This document shows, one piece after another, positions 18,301-26,554 of a DNA stretch of 64,000 bases. This DNA comes from VRUE01 sp963822295. Lineage in GTDB: Bacteria; Actinomycetota; Thermoleophilia; Solirubrobacterales; 70-9. A program made the translations under genes and the position numbers. The stretch is taken from positions 2,108,001 to 2,172,000 of the forward strand of contig CAWGHD010000002.1 of assembly GCA_963822295.1 (NCBI GenBank). The letters run 5' to 3'. How positions within the stretch are numbered: position 1 is the first letter of the stretch; each line of letters starts with the position of its first letter. The notes under the pieces are model-generated. The model saw only the letters and a program-made list of their open reading frames with translations, was not told the DNA's origin and ran no database searches.

Positions 18301-19808
18301 GTGTCAGCCGAGAGCCCAGTCAGGACCTGGCTGAAGCTTTCGGGTGCGACTTTGGATTCGAGCTGGCCGTCTGGTTCGGGGAACGTGTTTCCATATACAC
18401 CGGCTTCAAGCCCCCAGTCGACGTGGTAATGAGTCGAACCGCCATTCGGATCGATACTCACATTGAACTGGACTCCGTCGGTGTTGATCTTGGACACTCC
18501 GTCGTTGACCACCAACGGTTTGGCGGAGGCCGTGAATTCACGATCTGCTCCGTTCGAGATCACGTCGTTCGCGTTTTTCGCGGTCAGTCGGAAGTGATAG
18601 GTGGTTCCTTTGGTGAGGCCTGCGATCGGAACCGAGACGTTGTTATCCCCGCTCGCGCCGGTGAAGACTTTGCCCTCTGAGCATTCGACGCTGTTGCCGT
18701 AATTCGAGGTGGTTCCCCATTGGAACTGGCAGTCGGTGGTGTCAACCCCATCGCCGTTGACGATGCCGCGCAGAACCGCGCTCGTCGCATCGACATCCGG
18801 GACCGACGTGGTCACGTCGGGGATGGTGATCGCCCCGGTCGGTGCGAAGGTGTCCACTCGATTCGGGCTCCGCTTGTTGGCCACGTAAGCCCTGTGGGTG
18901 ACCTCGTCGATCGCCAGGCCGCGCGTGTTCTGGAGGCCGGGGAATGCGCCTTCAGCGAGACCGAAGGAGTCGATCAGACCGCCGGTCGATGCGTGATGGG
19001 CGATCGTGCTCCCAACCGCGACGTAGATGTCGTCGTTGGATGGATCGACGGCCACGCCCCTGCTCGAGGTCGCCGAGTTGATCTGGGTGCGGGAGGTTCC
19101 GGTCGGGTTGTATTTGTAGACGGCTCCCCCGCTGTAGTTGTTCGGGACCAGGAAGTTGCCCTGGGTGTCCATGTCGAAGTCGCAGAACCCGGCGGTCGCC
19201 GGGGACAGAACGATCGCTTTGACGAACGTCGGCGGAGTGGTGCTCGGGTCGAACTCGCGGACCGTGTTCGGATACTGGCCCGCCCAGATGTGTCCGTCGG
19301 GACCGACGGCGAGTCCGCATGTCTCACCGCCGTTGGCCACCGGAAACCCCGGCAGTGCGGTACCGGCAGGTGCGTAGCCGAAGAACGAGCTGCTGTCGTT
19401 CGAGACATAGATGTTCCCCTGGGTCGCGGTGCCAGAGTTGTCGACCTCGACGTCTCCGTAAAAGCCGGAGGCCTGTGAGAACACCGTGTTTCCACCCAAC
19501 CCGCTGAAGGGCTGCGATACCCCGGCGAGATCGAACTTGTAGATCAGGGAGTTCGAACCGACATAGACAAAGTCGTTGACCTGGTCGATGTCGACGTGCT
19601 CGAGGCTCGTGAATTCCGGCGACCCGCCTGCCCCGACCGCGTCCGAACCATCGAACGAAGCCGCCGGGTATGCGCCGTCGTATTTGGTCAGTTCGACGGT
19701 TTTGGCGGGCGCGGTCGCCGGTGCGAATGCGGTCGCGAGCAGGGCGCATGCCGCAGCCAATGCACAACCTCTCCGCACCCGGCGCCCATGCTTCTTCGCG
19801 TGGTCCAT
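15330..19808 (-). CDS. Type B secreted propeller protein, copy B2, with a nested NHL domain
   Basis: 1492 residues from ATG 19808 (AGGAGGGG upstream; 19838 is less likely). The order is signal peptide, NHL propeller (about 36-330), two fibronectin-III-like domains (about 331-520), CPNALVRKQT...DCRAYELV near 536, and a TolB-like propeller from about 560. The TolB-like part is interrupted at about 921-1258 by a second NHL propeller (GGPAGMTVDQSNGDVYVPEL, GVAVDQSNGSLYVGDYFG) and then resumes (SPDGRFAAFSSTQPL, DDGRVFFTSSEQYV). It ends with CISCGPS, PCAASDECHG and a basic tail CRRGFVKRNGKCVKKK. It starts 33 bases after A3 and overlaps A2. No enzymatic motif seen. Confidence 0.87.
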   Translation of the reverse strand: MDHAKKHGRRVRRGCALAAACALLATAFAPATAPAKTVELTKYDGAYPAASFDGSDAVGAGGSPEFTSLEHVDIDQVNDFVYVGSNSLIYKFDLAGVSQPFSGLGGNTVFSQASGFYGDVEVDNSGTATQGNIYVSNDSSSFFGYAPAGTALPGFPVANGGETCGLAVGPDGHIWAGQYPNTVREFDPSTTPPTFVKAIVLSPATAGFCDFDMDTQGNFLVPNNYSGGAVYKYNPTGTSRTQINSATSSRGVAVDPSNDDIYVAVGSTIAHHASTGGLIDSFGLAEGAFPGLQNTRGLAIDEVTHRAYVANKRSPNRVDTFAPTGAITIPDVTTSVPDVDATSAVLRGIVNGDGVDTTDCQFQWGTTSNYGNSVECSEGKVFTGASGDNNVSVPIAGLTKGTTYHFRLTAKNANDVISNGADREFTASAKPLVVNDGVSKINTDGVQFNVSIDPNGGSTHYHVDWGLEAGVYGNTFPEPDGQLESKVAPESFSQVLTGLSADTVYHYRVVAENDAGVTEGPDRSFRTFPPPPPNDPCPNALVRKQTAAALLSDCRAYELVSAADQSGYDVESDLIGGQTPLKAYPRASDRLLYSLHHGALADADNPTNFGHDPYVASRGETAWSSEYVGLPANGMPSAEPYGSPLLGANAGLDVFGFGGSGICDPCFADTSTNIPLRLSDGSLVEGMAGSLDPGPADPVGQVDRPFSDDGSHFIFGSDKKFESAGNNGSVSIYDRNLTTGTTQVVSTLPGGATMTGAGIAQLDISADGSRVLIGRLVSTDVEGNQYFDLYMHVGTNPSSVAVADTPSGVLYNGMTGDGTMVYFTTTDVLAGDGDGSPDLFRADVGTTSATVSRVSSGSGGTGQTDACTPITDWNVASGGPNCGTLAFSGGAGVASEDGTVYFLSPEKLDGAGNGVQDQPNLYVVRPGQSPDFVGTMDSSLTKPGPQPPEHPVVDNSFGAVLGGPAGMTVDQSNGDVYVPELSTGKVHRFKSDGTPRNFTAGPDIGTNTLTGFTWAFGAGTAQVAVDNSPGPAQGAIYVIDASAPLSTSVKVYAPSGALLTTLTGTGTASPFGTFALACGVAVDQSNGSLYVGDYFGFVWRYTPAAAIPVEADYSGAIEGEGFDGTCNVGADDGDVYLAHVEGEKNLTKLAAATFALGPPPKPAQTLLTAGVTAVATDPANGDVYANQGNKVTVFNQAGAQINVLGGGSLTASVGVAVNSETHHVYATTNGANVVEIGYVVPLYRPINNPAITHAVEQAGTHSFGDFQASPDGRFAAFSSTQPLNGAVTKGRYAIFRYDADESGLDCISCGPSSSADVLLTPTGLNLTDDGRVFFTSSEQYVLRDTNEKKDAYEWDDGLVQIISSGTSPADSGLLSVSADGVDAFFFTRDTLTPFDKNGSPMKIYTARENGGFLYTAPPFPCAASDECHGPSTQAAPPPNIDTVEGSGRSPVAQPLPKRCRRGFVKRNGKCVKKKQRKQQKKRAHRNNKGSSR

Positions 19809-19841
19809 CGTTTCCCGTCCCCTCCTAATGGTCAGCATCGG

Positions 19842-22577
19842 CTAGCCCGCCTTCCTCTTGTCGGAATGGCGCTTGTGCCTGGCTTTGGAGCCACAGCTGG
19901 TGCGCAGTCTGGTCTTCCTCTTGACGATCCTGCCGTTCTGCCCAACCAGCCTCGTGATGGCGCTCTTCCTGGCCCCACAGAGCCCCTCGCTGTTGATCAG
20001 AAGGCCTTTCGACCCGCCGACCAGGTCGAGCGCGACCCTGCTGACGGGGGCGTCCGGCACGTTGCGGAAGGTTGTCCGAAGTCGCCCTTCGACCGCATCG
20101 ATCTTCGCCGCCAGCTCGATGTCGATCTGGCCGTGTAGATCGAGGACGAGATCGGGCAGCTTGCTGGAGGAGCTGCGCAGGTAGACGTTCCCCTTCAACG
20201 GCTGGTCGAGCAGCGGAGTCGTTGCTTCCGCCGTGCCGAGCAGGGAGCCCGCCGGGCATGCATCCGCAGCGAATGCCGGCCTGGTGCAGATCGTGTTGAT
20301 GTGGGAGTTGTCGAGCTGCTGGCCCTTCGGCAGGGTCACGCTGACGCTCTTGGTGTTGGCCTCTCCGGCTCCGGCGTTGAACACGGCATGGATCGCCGGG
20401 TGACCTCGCCGATTGACGCCGCCGGTCAGGTTCAGGGTGAGCTTGGGGTCGTATCCGAGCTGGGCGCAGTTGGAGGCCTGGTAGCGGCTGCTCCGGGCGG
20501 CGACCGCGCCTTCGTCGCCGGACACCGTGGCGTCGACCGCGAAGCCCGAGCAGTTGGTCGGGTTGATCGCGAACTTCGGCCGATCGAGGCGCACATCGAC
20601 CGAGCGCAGTCGCAACGGGATTCCCTCGACGATCATCGGCAGCGGATCGGAGACCGTCGTCACCTGCGCGGTGACCGGGTCGACGGTGATCGCGGCGCGG
20701 ATGGTGACGTTGCCGAGGTCATAGGGCCCGGAGACTGCCGGGACGACCACGATCAGGCTCAGCGGAGCGCCTTTGTAGGGACCCGCCAGGTAGACCTTCC
20801 CGGTCGTGTAGAGGGGACGCGAGCCGGCCCCCGCGCCCGTCACCGTCGTGCCGATCTGACTGGCGAGCGGGCATGAGGGCGCCATCAGCTCGGCGACTCC
20901 CGCATAGTTCGCGCTCGCAAGCTGCTCGAGCGCCGACTGGGGGCAGTACGGCACACCCCTGAGCGAGGCCGCGAACCCGGGCGGTGTCTTGACGGTCAGA
21001 CCGGTCAGGTTCTGATCGCCGTCCGGACGGCTGAGCGTCAGGTTGAACGGGGTGTACATGCCCGCCGTGGGGTTCGAGCTCCCCGCATCGAGGGCCGGAG
21101 CGAAGGGCCTGCCGCCGTTGGGGCAGGGCCGTCCACCTGGGCCGGAGTCGATCGTCAGGAAGCTGGTCGAGACCTGATTGGGGAGGACGTCGTCCCAGGG
21201 GACGAACTCGCTGACCACCGGGTAGACGCCGCACTGCTCCGGCGTCGCGAGGATTCCCCGCTCCGATCCGAAGATGTGGAGGACGAAACGCTGCAATGGC
21301 GACTGGGGCAGGTCGACGAATGAGAGGACGAGCCGGCCGGTCTGCGGATCCGGTTCGACCCTTCCCTCAAGCTTCACGTGGGTGCCGAACCCGTCCGCGG
21401 TCAGCAGCACCCGGTACCGGTCCCCCGGCAGCGGTTCGTAGAGGTAGAGGCCGCCGTGGAGCAGGCCCGGGAGCGCCGAGATGTCGATCGAGGTGGTTCC
21501 TATCTTCGAGAACTCGGGGCAGTTGGCCGCTTTCCTCGTACCGATCGAGCTCTCGGCGGTGGAGCACGCCACCTTGCCGTCGGCGGCATTGGGGTTGATC
21601 GAAAATCCCTCGGGCATCGTCACCGTCGCGGACCGGATCTCGGAGGCCGACGGGGTGGTGGGGCTCATGGTCTGAGGCACTCTGAGGTCGACGTCGACGC
21701 CGCCTGCCGTGTCCGCCTGGCTCGTCGTCGGCGTCATCGAAAGACTCGGGTTGAAGGCGAGCTGGTTGCACCCCGTCGTCGGCGGCCACGCGGTTTCGGC
21801 GTGGTATTTGTCGCCGTTGTAGTAGGAGAGGTCGACGCCGAACGAAAGCGGCACCCCGCAGGTCGTCGGGTTCTGCAGGTAGGGAGCCGGCGTCGAGTTG
21901 GAACCGATCCCGGAGACGGTGCCGTCGCCGCATTCGTTCAACCCGCCGCACTCCCCGAAGCCCTGAAGCGGAGTGATGAAGCGGAAGAAGTCATGTTTCG
22001 GATCGGCCGGGACACCCCAGATCGTGAACCCGATCCTCGGGAACATGAGGAGGTGGACGATCGGCGCGCTGGTCGACTCGAGCCCGTAGTCGCTCTCGGT
22101 CCTGCCCGAGAGGTCGATGAACACCGGAAACGGGAGTAGGGGGAAGGTGAACCCGAGCTGGCCCGCCTGGTCCGGGCGGGTGACCATGTTATACAGGGGT
22201 AGTTTGAAGTCGAACCCTCCGCCTTCCCCGAGTTCGACGAGGCCGACCTGAGACTCCGGTGCGCAGTTTCCGAACGTGAACGCCGCGAGGTCACACTTCG
22301 GAAGGGCGTGCGGGTTGCCGATGAACCCGGTCGGGAAGTGGAAGATCAGCTGGCGCGGGTCGTCGCACAAGCATGGGTCTTTGGGTTCGGTGAGGCGGAA
22401 CTTGTACTCGACGGCGACCCGGACGTCCGGGTGCCCACCCGCCTGGGTGTCACTCGTCACGGCTTCGATTTTGTCGATACCGGTTGCCGCCGATGCCGAT
22501 CCGGCCGAAATCGCCATGACCGCCCCGAACAGCGCAAGCGTGGCCGCCAGGACCCCGATACGGCGTGCCCTCCTCAT
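19842..22577 (-). CDS. Type A four-module secreted protein, copy A3
   Basis: 911 residues with a signal peptide (MRRARRIGVLAATLALFGAVMAISAGSASA). It is closest to A1: both have NPNAADGKV.C, GDRYR.L.TADGFGTHVK, GSERG.LATP.QCG.YPV and RRGHPAIHA.F. Four modules with paired Cys can be traced at about 40-250, 290-500, 520-710 and 725-890, and the end is basic (GSKARHKRHSDKRKAG). Its ATG overlaps the stop of B3 (ATGA), with a G-rich ribosome site just upstream. Middle of the five-gene operon. Exported; function unknown. Confidence 0.86.
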   Translation of the reverse strand: MRRARRIGVLAATLALFGAVMAISAGSASAATGIDKIEAVTSDTQAGGHPDVRVAVEYKFRLTEPKDPCLCDDPRQLIFHFPTGFIGNPHALPKCDLAAFTFGNCAPESQVGLVELGEGGGFDFKLPLYNMVTRPDQAGQLGFTFPLLPFPVFIDLSGRTESDYGLESTSAPIVHLLMFPRIGFTIWGVPADPKHDFFRFITPLQGFGECGGLNECGDGTVSGIGSNSTPAPYLQNPTTCGVPLSFGVDLSYYNGDKYHAETAWPPTTGCNQLAFNPSLSMTPTTSQADTAGGVDVDLRVPQTMSPTTPSASEIRSATVTMPEGFSINPNAADGKVACSTAESSIGTRKAANCPEFSKIGTTSIDISALPGLLHGGLYLYEPLPGDRYRVLLTADGFGTHVKLEGRVEPDPQTGRLVLSFVDLPQSPLQRFVLHIFGSERGILATPEQCGVYPVVSEFVPWDDVLPNQVSTSFLTIDSGPGGRPCPNGGRPFAPALDAGSSNPTAGMYTPFNLTLSRPDGDQNLTGLTVKTPPGFAASLRGVPYCPQSALEQLASANYAGVAELMAPSCPLASQIGTTVTGAGAGSRPLYTTGKVYLAGPYKGAPLSLIVVVPAVSGPYDLGNVTIRAAITVDPVTAQVTTVSDPLPMIVEGIPLRLRSVDVRLDRPKFAINPTNCSGFAVDATVSGDEGAVAARSSRYQASNCAQLGYDPKLTLNLTGGVNRRGHPAIHAVFNAGAGEANTKSVSVTLPKGQQLDNSHINTICTRPAFAADACPAGSLLGTAEATTPLLDQPLKGNVYLRSSSSKLPDLVLDLHGQIDIELAAKIDAVEGRLRTTFRNVPDAPVSRVALDLVGGSKGLLINSEGLCGARKSAITRLVGQNGRIVKRKTRLRTSCGSKARHKRHSDKRKAG

Positions 22578-25500
22578 CGTGTCCCCCCCCGCTTGTTGTG
22601 ACGTCTCTTCGCCTTCTGGTTCTTCGCCTTCTTCTTCGTTCGCTTCGCCTTTTTCTTGGTCTTCTTGCCCTTCTTCGCCGCAGGCTTGACGTTGCCGCTC
22701 GAGCCCAGGTCACTGCCTGTGCCGATCGGGGCCCTTGCCGGCGGCGAGCTGTCCACGCCGTGGCACTCGTCCGCCGCCGCACACGGTGCGAAGTCAGGCG
22801 GCGGGGTGAAGCCTCCGCCGACCCGGGCGTTGTAGAACTTGATGAAGGGCCCGTTCTGATCCTCGGGGACCAGCGAGTCGTAGGTCGAGAAGTAGACATC
22901 CGTGCCGTCCGCGCTGACCGACTCGAGGCCGGTGCGGGCCGGGTTCGGCACTTCGAGGATGTTCTGGACGGCGCTGCCACCTGTGAAGTCGCGGGCACCG
23001 GTGCCTGAGGTGATCAGCTGCGGCCGCCCGCCGACGAACTCGTAGACGTCGATGATCCCCCCGTCGACGTCCCTTGGGATCAGAGAGTCTTTCGTCCCCC
23101 AGAAGACGCGCCCGTCATTCGACATGAACGGCCCGCTCTGGCTGCCGAGCGTGTGGCCGGTCGGCGGCAGGCCGTCGGGCCGGCACGAGGCGCATTGCAG
23201 CTCGTCCGTCTCAGCGTTGTAGCTGTACATCTGCTTGAACCCGTTCGTGTCGTAGCCGGTCAGGCTCGACGCTGTGATGAAGCCCGCGTGGTCCCCGTCC
23301 GGGGAGATCTGCATGCGGCTGATATCCGTCCCGGGGTCGAAGGTGGCGACCAGTTGCGCCGCCCCGTCGCGGTAGACGTAGAGATTGCGGGCATCCGGGA
23401 AGGCGGGTTTGGCGGGGTCAAGCGACTCGGGGGAGTAGAAGTAGACGTCGCCGCTCTCGCTTCCGATGTAGTCGTCGATCGAGTCGACGCTGGCGAAGCC
23501 GAAGGGGCGGCCCCTTTCCGTGGTCAGGGGCACCGCGTCGCACTGGGACCCCCAGGCGGGAGCACATTCGTTGGAGTTGCCCTCGCCGTTGCCCTTGGAG
23601 AGGCGGGTCAGTTTGTCCCCGTTTTCCTCCCACATATAGATGTCGGAGCTGTTGTCGGTGTCGTCGACGGTGAGTCTCTGGGCGGCGCTGAAGAGGACCT
23701 TTGACGCGTCGTCCGTCATTCCGATGAATCTCACGTCCTCACGTGAGACGTCGTACGTGACGGTGTTATTCACCCTCATATATAGGTGGACCGGACCGGT
23801 CAGGCCCTTCACCTGCATCAGCACGTGAGAGCCATTTTTCGAGACACCTGCGAAATCGATCCATTCGTTGACGTTTTCGGTCTGAAGCTGCGGAATGTCC
23901 GCGCCGCTCTGCAGCTTCGAGATCAGCTCGACCGTTTTCTGACCGATGTCGTTGTGGTACGCCGACCCCGGGGCGACCGTCAGGCCGCCCGGAGCAAATG
24001 GCTCTTTGATGGTCGAGAAGATGAAGTGGTTCCCATCACCGGTCAGAAACTCGTCGCCGTAATGTTCGGCGGGGTCGTATGCGCCGCCCGGTATGGCGTT
24101 GACGTTCGTCGGCAGGGTTGCGATGCGTTTCCCCCCGATCGAGAAGAGGTTGGCCGCCGTCTGGATTTCCCCCCCGCCATAGAACGGGTCGCCGTCGTTG
24201 TGGTCGAGGCAGACATCCATCGAGTCCGAGCAGCGATGGCGAGTGGAGAGAAGGGCTTCATTGCCCTTCGAAGACGGAAGCGTCGTCTCCCACCCCGTGT
24301 TCGTTCGGGTCGCCGCGTACATGTCGACGAGGGAGTTGGTGCCGTTCAGGCTTTCGATCGCGCCGAGGCCGGCGAAGAACGCGAACCGCGATGGGTTCGA
24401 GGCCAGCCCCGTGTTGACGGTCCAGATCCCGCCGTATTTGGGGATCACTCCCGCCGGGCCCGAACTGATCGAGATCTCCCAGAAGACGTCGCTCGGGAAC
24501 ATCAGGATCGAGCCGGCGTTCGCCGGTGACACGAGCTCGTAGGCGCGACAATCCGGCAGGTAGCTACCGTGGGTCTGCTGTCGGACGTGGGAATTGGGAC
24601 AGGCCGGCGGCTCGAAGTCGAACGTGGTGTCGGGGCTGGCGGTCACTCCCCATTCGTTTTCCGCGACCACCCGGAAGTGGTAGGTGAAGCCGATCTGCAG
24701 GTCGGCGATTTGGGCCGACACGTCCTGCGGCGTCGATCCGGACCCGATGCCTTCGGGGGTCAGCGGAACGGAGTTTTCGTAAGACGGCGACGTTCCGTAT
24801 TCGAATCTGTACTCGGTTTCATAGCCGGCCGGGTTGATCCGGGCGTTCAGGTTTGCCGAGTCGGCGCTGATCTCGGTCGCCCTGAGGCCGGAGACCTGGG
24901 GTGGAGACGCGGTCCGGAAGGTCAGATCGGGACCGAAGGTGGTGCCGAGGCTGTTCCTGGCGACCACGCGGTAGTGGAATGTTTTCCCCGCCGGGAGCCC
25001 GGTGATTTCTGTGCCCACCACCTGCACGCCCGGCGCCGGGGACGCCGCTTCTTCCGCCGTGATCTGGCCGTACTGCGTGTCGAGCCCGTATTCGAAGTAG
25101 TAGTCGGTTGCCATTCCGTCCGCGTCGAGTGAGCCGTTCAGCGTCGCGCCGTTCGGCTCGACTTCGGTCGCCGGGTTGGTGTGGAGCTTGAGCACCGCCA
25201 CCGGTGTGACGATGCGATCGACCCCCACGTTCGCGCCGTTTTCATTCCCGGCGCGAATCCGGTAGTGGTAGGTGGTGCCCGTCGTCAGACCGGGCAGCGT
25301 CCCGGCCACGTTCGTCGAGGCTGACGTGAATGGCAGCGAGGGGCTCGAACAGGGGGCGGGCGGGCTTCCGTACGCGATCGAGGTGCCATATTCGATTTCA
25401 CAACTCGTCACTTCCGGCCCACCGGCTCGTTCCACACGCCCGGTGACGAGGGCTTCGTTGTGGCCGACGTCGTCGATCTCGGCCGGTTTGGTCAGCATGT

Positions 25501-26554
25501 CCGGCAGGGTCAGCCCGGAATCGAACCTGATGACTTTGTCGCCCTGCGCGACGTAGACATCTCGATCTTTCGTGACGGCGACGGACCGCGAGCTTCCGGT
25601 CAGTTTCCCGGCGCCGAAGTCGGGCCCGTTCTTGAAGGCCGGCTCCTCTGCGGAACCGCTGCTGTAGACCTCAACCCTGTTGCCGCGATTGATCAAGAGG
25701 TCGTCGTTGGTGGGATCGACGTCGAACCCGGTGAATCCGCTCGGGAGGAAGGGGTGGGGGAGGGCAAATGGCGACGGAAGCGGGTTGAGAGGGAGACCCT
25801 GTTCTTCGGCTTCGTTCTGTTGGATCACCGTGCTGCCGGCGACAAACTGACCGTCCTCGTACTTATCCAGTTCGATTCCGCCACCGAAGATGCCGAAGGT
25901 GGCCGCCGCGGCCCAGACGGCATTGGTCGAATCCGCCTTCAGATAGTGGTTGTCGCCTTTGGCGGTGTAGATCCGGCCGACCTCCTGAAGCGCCGGATTG
26001 AATTTGGCGTAGCGGTTGTTGATACCCACGTATATGGACCCGTCCGGCCCCACGTCGAGGCCGCAGACACACACGTTCAGGTAGATCGGGATCTCCGCGA
26101 GAAACTCGCCGCTCGGTTTGAAGAGGGACACGTTGCCGCCCTGACCCTTCGAGCCGGTCGTCATCAGGGTTGCGTTGTTGATGCCGCCGGAGTTATCGAC
26201 CGCGACGTTGCTGAAAAACGAGTCGCCGAATTCCAGGTTGTTGCTGCTCGGGTTGTAGGTGAGTGTGTTGCCTTCGATGTACGGCGCGGTTCCGCTGAAG
26301 TTCGCGGGCGCCCCGTTGAGATGGAAGCGCTTGACGATCGAGTTGCTGGGGCCGCTCGACCCTCCGCAGCCGACGTACACGTAGTTATTGGTTTCGTCGA
26401 CGGCCAGGTCTTCGATGCTGTTGGTTCCGCAGCTGACCGGGAATTCCGTGTCGAAGGGGTGGGTGAGTGCAGCCGAGGCCGACCCGGCGGTCACCAGGAG
26501 CAGGAGCCCTGCGGAGAGCAGCGCTCCGGTCAGCGTGCGTGCGATGTTGCTCAC
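22574..26554 (-). CDS. Type B secreted NHL/Fn3/TolB-propeller protein, copy B3
   Basis: 1326 residues from GTG 26554, which overlaps the upstream stop as GTGA and has GGGGAG seven bases away; the longer frame to 26656 is not used. Signal peptide (VSNIARTLTGALLSAGLLLLVTAGSASA), NHL propeller (to about 350), three fibronectin-III-like domains (about 351-650), CPNSHVRQQT...DCRAYELV near 650, and a TolB-like propeller (DDASKVLFSAAQRLT, NDGRVFWGTKDSLI). Near the end are CASCRPDG and PCAAADECHG, and the tail is almost pure Lys/Arg (KKGKKTKKKAKRTKKKAK) without the Cys pair seen in B0-B2. Coupled to A3 downstream. Confidence 0.87.
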   Translation of the reverse strand: MSNIARTLTGALLSAGLLLLVTAGSASAALTHPFDTEFPVSCGTNSIEDLAVDETNNYVYVGCGGSSGPSNSIVKRFHLNGAPANFSGTAPYIEGNTLTYNPSSNNLEFGDSFFSNVAVDNSGGINNATLMTTGSKGQGGNVSLFKPSGEFLAEIPIYLNVCVCGLDVGPDGSIYVGINNRYAKFNPALQEVGRIYTAKGDNHYLKADSTNAVWAAAATFGIFGGGIELDKYEDGQFVAGSTVIQQNEAEEQGLPLNPLPSPFALPHPFLPSGFTGFDVDPTNDDLLINRGNRVEVYSSGSAEEPAFKNGPDFGAGKLTGSSRSVAVTKDRDVYVAQGDKVIRFDSGLTLPDMLTKPAEIDDVGHNEALVTGRVERAGGPEVTSCEIEYGTSIAYGSPPAPCSSPSLPFTSASTNVAGTLPGLTTGTTYHYRIRAGNENGANVGVDRIVTPVAVLKLHTNPATEVEPNGATLNGSLDADGMATDYYFEYGLDTQYGQITAEEAASPAPGVQVVGTEITGLPAGKTFHYRVVARNSLGTTFGPDLTFRTASPPQVSGLRATEISADSANLNARINPAGYETEYRFEYGTSPSYENSVPLTPEGIGSGSTPQDVSAQIADLQIGFTYHFRVVAENEWGVTASPDTTFDFEPPACPNSHVRQQTHGSYLPDCRAYELVSPANAGSILMFPSDVFWEISISSGPAGVIPKYGGIWTVNTGLASNPSRFAFFAGLGAIESLNGTNSLVDMYAATRTNTGWETTLPSSKGNEALLSTRHRCSDSMDVCLDHNDGDPFYGGGEIQTAANLFSIGGKRIATLPTNVNAIPGGAYDPAEHYGDEFLTGDGNHFIFSTIKEPFAPGGLTVAPGSAYHNDIGQKTVELISKLQSGADIPQLQTENVNEWIDFAGVSKNGSHVLMQVKGLTGPVHLYMRVNNTVTYDVSREDVRFIGMTDDASKVLFSAAQRLTVDDTDNSSDIYMWEENGDKLTRLSKGNGEGNSNECAPAWGSQCDAVPLTTERGRPFGFASVDSIDDYIGSESGDVYFYSPESLDPAKPAFPDARNLYVYRDGAAQLVATFDPGTDISRMQISPDGDHAGFITASSLTGYDTNGFKQMYSYNAETDELQCASCRPDGLPPTGHTLGSQSGPFMSNDGRVFWGTKDSLIPRDVDGGIIDVYEFVGGRPQLITSGTGARDFTGGSAVQNILEVPNPARTGLESVSADGTDVYFSTYDSLVPEDQNGPFIKFYNARVGGGFTPPPDFAPCAAADECHGVDSSPPARAPIGTGSDLGSSGNVKPAAKKGKKTKKKAKRTKKKAKNQKAKRRHNKRGGTR

